A stretch of 7,135 nt of DNA, taken from positions 1 through 7,135 of the forward strand of contig JAFGIT010000192.1 in the NCBI GenBank assembly GCA_016929465.1, written 5' to 3'. Numbering within the stretch: the first letter of the stretch is position 1; every line of letters starts with the position of its first letter. Shown piece by piece: positions 1-4,157 of this stretch. The notes under the pieces are model-generated. The model ran no database searches and had not been told where the DNA came from. It was given only the letters and a program-made list of their open reading frames with translations. The stretch comes from JAFGIT01 sp016929465 [NCBI: Candidatus Coatesbacteria bacterium] (lineage in GTDB: Bacteria; B130-G9). Position numbers and translations under genes: made by a program.

Positions 1-110
1 CCGGTGAATGGACAGCGCATGGGCCGGTCTCGGCAAGGTTGCCCCTGGACCTCGGATCAATCGAACTGCCAACCGCCAACTGCCAACTGCTAACGACAAA
101 TGCCCGATAG
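1..110 (+). CDS. C-terminal end of a secreted beta-helix/FN3-like protein (partial, upstream paralogue)
   Basis: Only the last 35 codons and the TAG stop (108-110) are visible; the gene starts left of the window. The visible residues run GEWTAHGPVSARLPLDLG and then SIELPTANCQLLTTNAR. They match the C-terminus of the complete gene at 709-2265 in 32 of 35 positions, so this is the end of a paralogue. Between the two copies 13 codons differ silently and 3 differ in amino acid, which shows the frame is translated and conserved. The matching region in the complete paralogue is the last strand of a fibronectin-type-III-like domain plus a short tail. The tail is encoded by AACTGCC heptads. The stop overlaps the ribosome binding site of the 38-codon gene that follows. 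The fold of the missing N-terminal part is inferred from the paralogue and could differ. Confidence 0.8.
   Translation, partial: GEWTAHGPVSARLPLDLGSIELPTANCQLLTTNAR
64..94 (+). repeat. AACTGCC heptad array inside the 3' end of the partial gene
   Basis: Four heptads and a partial unit are seen: AACTGCC, AACCGCC, AACTGCC, AACTGCT, AAC. Because 7 is not a multiple of 3, the array translates into the seven-residue word LPTANCQ. The same array with the same number of units lies at 2219-2249. Confidence 0.85.
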
Positions 111-120
111 GAGAAGATAA

Positions 121-237
121 ATGAAGATAATGACCTACGAAAAACCAAAGGTGATGACTCTCGACGGCGGTGCGATCTTGAGTGCGCTGGGCCCCAGCCT
201 TTCCTGCACTGGCTTCGGGGGCTCGGCTAGCTGTTAG
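121..237 (+). CDS. 38-residue two-cysteine peptide, RiPP-precursor-like (copy 1)
   Basis: ATG at 121 is preceded by AGGAG (109-113) with a 7-base spacer; the stop is TAG at 235-237. The N-terminal half (MKIMTYEKPKVMTLDGGAIL) looks like a leader. It has a YEKP-V start of the kind seen in many short precursor peptides. The C-terminal half is small, Ser/Gly-rich and carries Cys29 and a terminal Cys38 (GPSLSCTGFGGSASC). It has no signal peptide and no membrane segment. The copy at 2276 differs at 14 of 117 bases: nine codons change silently and four change residue (K10R, G17D, I19L, A22T). All four replacements fall before residue 24. This supports real translation and strong constraint on the C-terminus. 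Functions that fit are a precursor of a thioether, lanthionine or disulfide ring peptide, or a small signal peptide. No modifying enzyme is in the window, so the class cannot be fixed. The gene is probably translationally coupled to the upstream protein gene. Confidence 0.75.
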   Translation: MKIMTYEKPKVMTLDGGAILSALGPSLSCTGFGGSASC

Positions 238-239
238 GT

Positions 240-288
240 AGTTCAAGGTTCGAAGTTCAAAGTTCAAGGCTCAAAGTTCGAAGTTAGT
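240..288 (+). repeat. Seven AGTTCAA-type heptads between peptide gene and terminator (copy 1)
   Basis: Seven consecutive 7-base units can be read: AGTTCAA, GGTTCGA, AGTTCAA, AGTTCAA, GGCTCAA, AGTTCGA, AGTTAGT. The array starts 3 bases after the peptide stop codon and ends 5 bases before the terminator stem. An array of exactly seven units occupies the same place at 2395-2443, but the variant units differ. Confidence 0.9.
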
Positions 289-293
289 TCGGA

Positions 294-323
294 GGGGCGG
301 AGCAATCCGCCCCTTTTCTTTTT
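294..323 (+). terminator. Rho-independent terminator of cassette 1
   Basis: A perfect 8-bp stem GGGGCGGA (294-301) and TCCGCCCC (306-313) closes a GCAA tetraloop. TTTTCTTTTT (314-323) follows directly. The stem and loop are identical to those at 2450-2469. Confidence 0.92.
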
Positions 324-422
324 GTCAGTAGGCCATCGCATCCGTCGGGCGCCGGGGCGATGTTGATGGCAGCAGAGTCCCGCCCAATTTAGCGGCCAAT
401 TCGTTCGAAATTTGCACAAAAC

Positions 423-451
423 TTGACGATCGGCCCATTTTTCGGCATACT
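423..451 (+). promoter_or_regulatory. Candidate sigma70-type promoter for the beta-helix gene
   Basis: TTGACG (423-428) is followed after exactly 17 bases by CATACT (446-451), which matches 5 of 6 and 4 of 6 consensus positions. It lies downstream of the cassette 1 terminator and would start a leader of about 250 bases before the ATG at 709. The assignment rests on consensus alone. Confidence 0.4.
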
Positions 452-457
452 TAATTG

Positions 458-708
458 GAGAGGGAAAGCGAAACTGAAGATAGCGCATGGGCAAAGAGCC
501 CATACCCTATCATCTTCTTCACACCGTAGCGTTCTCATCGTATGACCTTCTCCATACGGGGATCTGTGTCTTGGTTTTCGAGGTCTTCATTTTGAGCTGG
601 AAGTGAGGTGAGAAGGTCAACCATTCGTTAGAGAAAACTATCTCTCTTTTCTATTTTGCCCGAGTTTCCTTGGGGCATTTCAATCAGAACAAACAGGAGG
701 AACGAAAC
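458..708 (+). promoter_or_regulatory. Structured 5' leader of the beta-helix gene, possible cis-regulatory RNA
   Basis: No gene is seen between 324 and 708. Downstream of the candidate promoter there are three inverted repeats. ATGGGC/GCCCAT (487-492 and 498-503) forms a hairpin with an AAAGA loop. TGACCTTCTC (543-552) is perfectly complementary to GAGAAGGTCA (610-619) across a 57-base interior that can form a small CTTC/GAAG stem (585-588 and 600-603). AGAGA/TCTCT (630-634 and 641-645) is followed by CTTTTCTATTTT, a weak terminator-like shape. TTCTC at 548-552 could pair alternatively with GAGAA at 631-635, which is the geometry of an attenuator. I recognise no known riboswitch consensus. 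The start of the transcript is assumed from the candidate promoter. Confidence 0.35.
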
Positions 709-2265
709 ATGTATGCAAAGAGGACTCTGTTCTCTGCCATTGCGGTCGTGACTATCTTCGGGTTGATTGTCACGAGCGCGATCGCAGCAGACTATTACGT
801 TGACGGAAGTTCCGGCAGCGACGCCAATGGCGGTACGGGCTGGGGCGATGCCTTTGCCACGATACAGAAAGGTATCGACGCCTGCTCTGGCACGACGGCA
901 GACATAGTGCATGTCGCAGCGGCGACATATACCGAGAACATCGGCCTGGACGACTACGTCAAGCTTCTCGGCGGCTATCCGCCGGGCGGCGGCACTCGCG
1001 ATTCCTATACCTACGAGACGGTCATCGACGGCGGGGCAAGCGGGATGGTCGTGGATATCGCCTATAGCGAAGATGTCACCGTCGATGGATTCACAATACG
1101 GAATGGCTACGCAGTGGACGGCGCCGGTTTCCGAATTTACAATTGCGATAGGGGGCCGACGATTTCGAATAATCTCATAGTCGATAACAAGGCCTGGGAT
1201 CCCAGCAATGGTCGCGGAGGTGGTATCTACAGCGGCTACGCCTCACCGATAATAAGAGACAACATCATCATGGACAACGTGGCCGCGACGCGCGGAGGAG
1301 GGATCTACTCCTGGCGCAGTTGGCCAACAATCACGAATTGCCTCATAGCTCGCAATGAAACGACCAACGAATATAGTGGGCACTACGGCGGAGCCGGGAT
1401 CTATTTCGAGGCGATCAATTACGACTACTCGTGCGCACCGGAGGTCATAAATTGCACCATAGCCGACAACAAGGCAATTGAGGGAAACGCGGGAGCAGGA
1501 GTTTATTCCATAGTATCCCCATACTGCGAACCGGTTCTACTCAACTGCATCATCTGGCATAACGGAACTCGGGACGACGTTTACGGCGTGCTCGATTCGG
1601 ATGTCAGCTATTGCGATATCAGCACCGGCACCTGGACGGGAGCGGGCATGATCAATCAGGACCCGCTGTTCGTCCCGATATCGGAGAGACCTTTCGAGTA
1701 TTACCTTGCCCACATAGGACCTCAGGCGGGAGATTCGCCCTGTCTCGACGCCGGCCTCGGTGACGTCGCGGACTACGGCATGGTCGGCACAACGACTTGC
1801 ACGGACGGCAGCCCCGACGGTGACGACGATGGCAGCGACAGGACCGGCCCCATTGACATGGGCTACCACTATCCAAAGGGGTATGGCGGCGATGACGGCA
1901 CCTGGATTCGGCTGGTCTCCTTCACAGCAAATGCAAGAGACGACAAGATCGTCCTGCACTGGGAGACGGGCGCTGAGATCGACAACGCGGGATTTGCGAT
2001 ATTCCGAACCATCGGCAGAAGCAGGGACTACGAGCGCATCAGCCGGCTGATCCCCGCGGAGGGCTCCTCTACAACGGGAGCATCATACAGGTTCATCGAT
2101 GAGAATGTTCGTCCCGGCGTCATCTATAGATACTGGCTGGTTGACATTGACACGGTGGGCGAGTGGACGGCACACGGGCCAGTGAGGGCGAGGCTGCCCC
2201 TGGACCTGGGATCAATCGAACTGCCAACTGCTAACTGCCAACTGCTAACAAAAGACGCCCGATAG
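709..2265 (+). CDS. Secreted right-handed parallel beta-helix protein with C-terminal FN3-like domain
   Basis: The start is ATG 709, because AGGAGG (695-700) sits 8 bases upstream and the protein then opens with a signal peptide (MYAKR, hydrophobic core, cleavage after AIA at about residue 26). An in-frame TTG at 670 would add 13 polar residues before it. The 518-residue product begins after cleavage with YYVDGSSGSDANGGTGW, the opening typical of DUF1565-like surface beta-helix proteins. Residues of about 105-320 contain pectate-lyase-like coils with a recurring GGGIYS...P.I..N.I..DN pattern (near 151-165, 170-190, 196-215, 228-255, 262-285). A DMGYHYP motif at 383-389 closes this part after an Asp-rich stretch (370-377) that may bind calcium. 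Residues of about 399-496 form a fibronectin-like domain (VSFTANARDDKIVLHWET, EIDNAGFAIFR). The final SIELPTANCQLL comes from a heptad array. No catalytic triad is evident, so a surface or matrix-binding role is more likely than an enzyme. The gene is coupled to the 38-codon gene at 2276. Confidence 0.85.
   Translation: MYAKRTLFSAIAVVTIFGLIVTSAIAADYYVDGSSGSDANGGTGWGDAFATIQKGIDACSGTTADIVHVAAATYTENIGLDDYVKLLGGYPPGGGTRDSYTYETVIDGGASGMVVDIAYSEDVTVDGFTIRNGYAVDGAGFRIYNCDRGPTISNNLIVDNKAWDPSNGRGGGIYSGYASPIIRDNIIMDNVAATRGGGIYSWRSWPTITNCLIARNETTNEYSGHYGGAGIYFEAINYDYSCAPEVINCTIADNKAIEGNAGAGVYSIVSPYCEPVLLNCIIWHNGTRDDVYGVLDSDVSYCDISTGTWTGAGMINQDPLFVPISERPFEYYLAHIGPQAGDSPCLDAGLGDVADYGMVGTTTCTDGSPDGDDDGSDRTGPIDMGYHYPKGYGGDDGTWIRLVSFTANARDDKIVLHWETGAEIDNAGFAIFRTIGRSRDYERISRLIPAEGSSTTGASYRFIDENVRPGVIYRYWLVDIDTVGEWTAHGPVRARLPLDLGSIELPTANCQLLTKDAR
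2219..2249 (+). repeat. AACTGCC heptad array inside the 3' end of the beta-helix gene
   Basis: The units are AACTGCC, AACTGCT, AACTGCC, AACTGCT, AAC. Array length and position relative to the stop codon equal those of the copy at 64-94. The encoded residues (ELPTANCQLL) are unchanged although two codons (ACC/ACT and GCC/GCT) differ. Confidence 0.85.
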
Positions 2266-2268
2266 GAG
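2264..2268 (+). promoter_or_regulatory. Shine-Dalgarno overlapping the upstream stop codon
   Basis: AGGAG begins inside the TAG stop of the beta-helix gene and lies 7 bases before the peptide ATG at 2276. The identical arrangement with the identical spacing is at 109-113. This is the classic geometry for translational coupling, and it decides the peptide start. Confidence 0.75.
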
Positions 2269-2275
2269 AATAGAG

Positions 2276-2392
2276 ATGAAGATAATGACCTACGAGAAAC
2301 CACGGGTGATGACCCTTGACGGCGATGCTCTCTTGAGCACGCTTGGCCCGAGCCTTTCCTGCACTGGCTTTGGGGGATCGGCTAGCTGTTAG
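2276..2392 (+). CDS. 38-residue two-cysteine peptide, RiPP-precursor-like (copy 2)
   Basis: ATG at 2276 and TAG at 2390-2392 give 38 residues (MKIMTYEKPRVMTLDGDALL, then STLGPSLSCTGFGGSASC). Residues 24-38 are identical to copy 1, although the DNA there differs silently at three codons (Pro25, Phe32, Gly34). Cys29 and the terminal Cys38 would enclose a segment of eight residues, TGFGGSAS. Ser26, Ser28, Thr30, Ser35 and Ser37 could serve as dehydration or heterocyclisation sites if a lanthipeptide- or azole-type enzyme acts on it. A simple disulfide is equally possible. The leader-like half keeps LDG at 14-16 and ends in LGP before the conserved part. The gene is the last of its transcript: heptads and a terminator follow. 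The function is unknown to me. Confidence 0.77.
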   Translation: MKIMTYEKPRVMTLDGDALLSTLGPSLSCTGFGGSASC

Positions 2393-2394
2393 GT

Positions 2395-2443
2395 AGTTCA
2401 AAGTTCAAAGTTCAGAGTTCAAAGTTCAAGGTTAGAAGTTAGA
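2395..2443 (+). repeat. Seven AGTTCAA-type heptads between peptide gene and terminator (copy 2)
   Basis: The units are AGTTCAA, AGTTCAA, AGTTCAG, AGTTCAA, AGTTCAA, GGTTAGA, AGTTAGA. The unit count (seven) and the start 3 bases after the stop codon are the same as at 240-288, while the order of variant units differs. Confidence 0.9.
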
Positions 2444-2449
2444 TTGAAG

Positions 2450-2480
2450 GGGGCGGAGCAATCCGCCCCTTTTCTATATT
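2450..2480 (+). terminator. Rho-independent terminator of cassette 2
   Basis: The perfect stem GGGGCGGA (2450-2457) and TCCGCCCC (2462-2469) closes a GCAA loop and is followed by TTTTCTATATT. Stem and loop are identical to 294-313. The U-tract is less clean than in copy 1. Confidence 0.88.
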
Positions 2481-3079
2481 CCTTTCTCGACACATGTGAA
2501 GCCAGTGGGATCCAGTTGGCGTTACCCCATATATGGACGCCGGGTTGCCCGTCCCGATCTCGGCCACGGCCCAAAGAACTACTGCGAGTACTGCGATTCA
2601 ACAGGACATGCTGCTGCAGCAATAACGCCGTTTCCCCATTACCTTGTGGGTCAGTGAGCGTTCATAAATCGGCAAGGGACAGCACATTCGGCCTGGGACT
2701 GGCTACCAAGGCCGCAAGACATGGAAACGCACGTCGCATTGGCCCAGAATCTAAATATAGGCATTTTATCTCGACCCGGCTCCAGGCTAGTACATGAAAA
2801 TTGGCCGTTTCGAGTCAGGCAATCGGTCTGAAAACGCCTCAGTCTGGCGGACACATACATATTCATGACTTGCAGCGTCTGTCTCTCGAATGGCTCGAAG
2901 CATGGGGGAATATCTCCCTGCAGCCGCCTCTAGAGCCTTTTGGACAGGAGACTATTTAGCCATGTAGATTCGACAAATATTGACAAAAGACTAGAATTAA
3001 AGAGAACCATTCGGAATACGATAACTCATATATGGGCGGTTCCTCAAGACTGCCGCAACCATCGTCAACCATTTCTTTT
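2481..3079. other. Gene-free stretch of about 600 bases
   Basis: I see no convincing gene here. Open frames on either strand are short, rich in Arg, Cys and Ser, lack a ribosome binding site and match no family I recognise. Local features are a CACATGTG palindrome (2491-2498), a TGCTGCAGCA palindrome (2612-2621) and a 6-bp inverted repeat CGGCCT/AGGCCG (2689-2694 and 2709-2714). The last 150 bases become AT-rich, as expected for a promoter region of the gene at 3091. The stretch could be decayed coding sequence. Confidence 0.5.
2969..2997 (+). promoter_or_regulatory. Weak candidate promoter for the binding-protein gene
   Basis: TAGAAT (2992-2997) is a good -10 element (5 of 6). Only a poor -35, TTCGAC (2969-2974), stands 17 bases upstream. 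A perfect TTGACA at 2980-2985 lies too close to that -10 and has no good -10 of its own 16-18 bases downstream. The area is AT-rich. The exact start site cannot be decided from the sequence. Confidence 0.25.
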
Positions 3080-3090
3080 GGAGGAGAGAG

Positions 3091-3984
3091 ATGAAACGAA
3101 TTGTATGGCTGCTCCTGGTAACAGTACTAGTTCTCACCAACTGCGCATTCGCAGTCGATACTTATAAGATCGGCGTCCTTGCGAAACGCGGGCCGGTCAA
3201 AGCCATGGAGCAATGGAAGGCCACTGCGGATTTTTTGACATCCCATATAGTCGGGAAGGAGTTCAAGATAGTCCCGCTCGGATTCGATGAGGTCAATCCC
3301 GCGATAGAAAAAGGAACTATCGACTTCTTCTTGGTCAATTCATCGATGTTCGTGACCGCAAAGGTCAAATACGGCGCAGCACCTATCGCCACGATGATCA
3401 ACTCAAGACAAGGGCAACCTCTCAAGGCATTTGGGGGAGTCATACTGACGCTTGCTGACAATGGCTCTATCAACAAGGTAAAAGACCTAAAGGGAAAGAC
3501 CTTCATGGCCGTCGAGAAAGGTTCTTTCGGTGGCTGGCAGATGGCCTATAAAGAGATGCTGGACGCCGGTATCGATCCATTCAAGGACTGCACCAGCCTC
3601 CAATTCGGAGGAAAGCACGATAACGTAGTGCTCGCGGTACAGAATGGTGCGATTGATGCAGGGACAGTTCGTACAGACACTCTGGAGCGGATGGCAGCCG
3701 AGGGGCTGGTTGATCTGAGCGAATTCAAGATAATCTCCAAAAAAGACCACGTCGGTTTCCCCTTTGTTTGCAGCACTCCCCTTTACCCCGAGTGGCCGTT
3801 GGCGAAGATCAAGAAAACCTCTGATGCTCTTGCAGAAGAGGTAGTCGCCGCACTCACGAAGATGGCGTCAACTGAGAAAGCAGCCAAAGATGCGAAGATA
3901 GTCGGTTGGACCTCTCCACTTGATTACGGTCCTGTAGAGGACCTTCAAAAGTCCCTGAAAGTGGGAGCATACGCTGCGAACTGA
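3091..3984 (+). CDS. Periplasmic PhnD/TtrS-like solute-binding protein
   Basis: This 297-residue protein starts at ATG 3091, with GGAGGA (3080-3085) five bases upstream. A signal peptide (KR, then WLLLVTVLVL, cleavage near AFA at about 21) sends it to the periplasm; Cys18 does not sit in a good lipobox. The mature part is a two-lobed type II binding fold of the phosphonate-binding (PhnD, PF12974-like) class. KIGVLAKRGPVKAMEQW (26-42) opens lobe 1, GTIDFFLVNSSMFV (75-88) and a KVKDLKGKTFMAVEKGSFGGW stretch (from 129) follow, and AVQNGAIDAGTVRTDTLE (182-199) lies in lobe 2. The C-terminal GWTSPLDYGPVEDL (272-285) resembles the sensor subgroup found fused to histidine kinases such as TtrS, more than transport PhnD. 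No permease or ATPase gene is adjacent; the next gene is a chemoreceptor 173 bases downstream. I infer a ligand-presenting role. The ligand (an oxyanion or phosphonate-like compound) is not determined. Confidence 0.85.
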   Translation: MKRIVWLLLVTVLVLTNCAFAVDTYKIGVLAKRGPVKAMEQWKATADFLTSHIVGKEFKIVPLGFDEVNPAIEKGTIDFFLVNSSMFVTAKVKYGAAPIATMINSRQGQPLKAFGGVILTLADNGSINKVKDLKGKTFMAVEKGSFGGWQMAYKEMLDAGIDPFKDCTSLQFGGKHDNVVLAVQNGAIDAGTVRTDTLERMAAEGLVDLSEFKIISKKDHVGFPFVCSTPLYPEWPLAKIKKTSDALAEEVVAALTKMASTEKAAKDAKIVGWTSPLDYGPVEDLQKSLKVGAYAAN

Positions 3985-4008
3985 TGGTTTTGCTTCGATA
4001 TAAATCGT

Positions 4009-4048
4009 GCGCCCGTGCAGCCGGCAATGCGTCGGTCCGCATGGGCGC
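4009..4048 (+). other. Stem-loop between binding-protein and chemoreceptor genes
   Basis: GCGCCCGTGC (4009-4018) pairs with GCATGGGCGC (4039-4048) over 10 bp with one G-T wobble, and CCG/CGG (4021-4023 and 4033-4035) can pair inside the loop. No T-run follows, so it is not a typical intrinsic terminator. It could attenuate transcription or protect the 3' end of the upstream message. Confidence 0.5.
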
Positions 4049-4157
4049 CGAATCACCCATTGGCCACACTCTTATTGCTCCAGAGACAGCTGTTGGGAGA
4101 CTACTTCATAGCGATTAGTGGCTAAACTGGACACAGGGAGGATTGGAGGATTATTTC

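Noticed and set aside
240-288. Heptad arrays as a CRISPR or CRISPR remnant
   Set aside because: The units are 7 bases long and contiguous, with no spacers and no cas genes.
264-503. A 79-codon open frame on the - strand
   Set aside because: It runs across the terminator and the heptads, and its composition follows those repeats.
670-708. TTG start giving a longer beta-helix protein
   Set aside because: It would place 13 polar residues before the signal peptide, while ATG 709 has AGGAGG at a good distance.
2234-2262. LPTA in the beta-helix tail as a sortase signal
   Set aside because: The motif is not LPxTG, and no hydrophobic segment with a basic tail follows. The word arises from the heptad array.
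2444-2797. A 117-codon open frame on the + strand
   Set aside because: It has no ATG start with a ribosome binding site, begins inside the terminator of cassette 2, and its product is rich in Arg, Cys and Ser with no family-like pattern.
2651-2866. A 71-codon open frame on the - strand in the gene-free gap
   Set aside because: It lacks a convincing ribosome binding site and shows no domain pattern. It is kept only as a possible sign of decayed coding DNA.
3091-3156. Lipoprotein signal with Cys18 in the binding protein
   Set aside because: The residues before Cys18 are LTN, a poor lipobox, and a good type I cleavage site (AFA) follows.
4143-4157. TTG start giving a longer chemoreceptor
   Set aside because: AGGGAGGA abuts the TTG with no spacer, while GGAGGA is well placed for ATG 4158.
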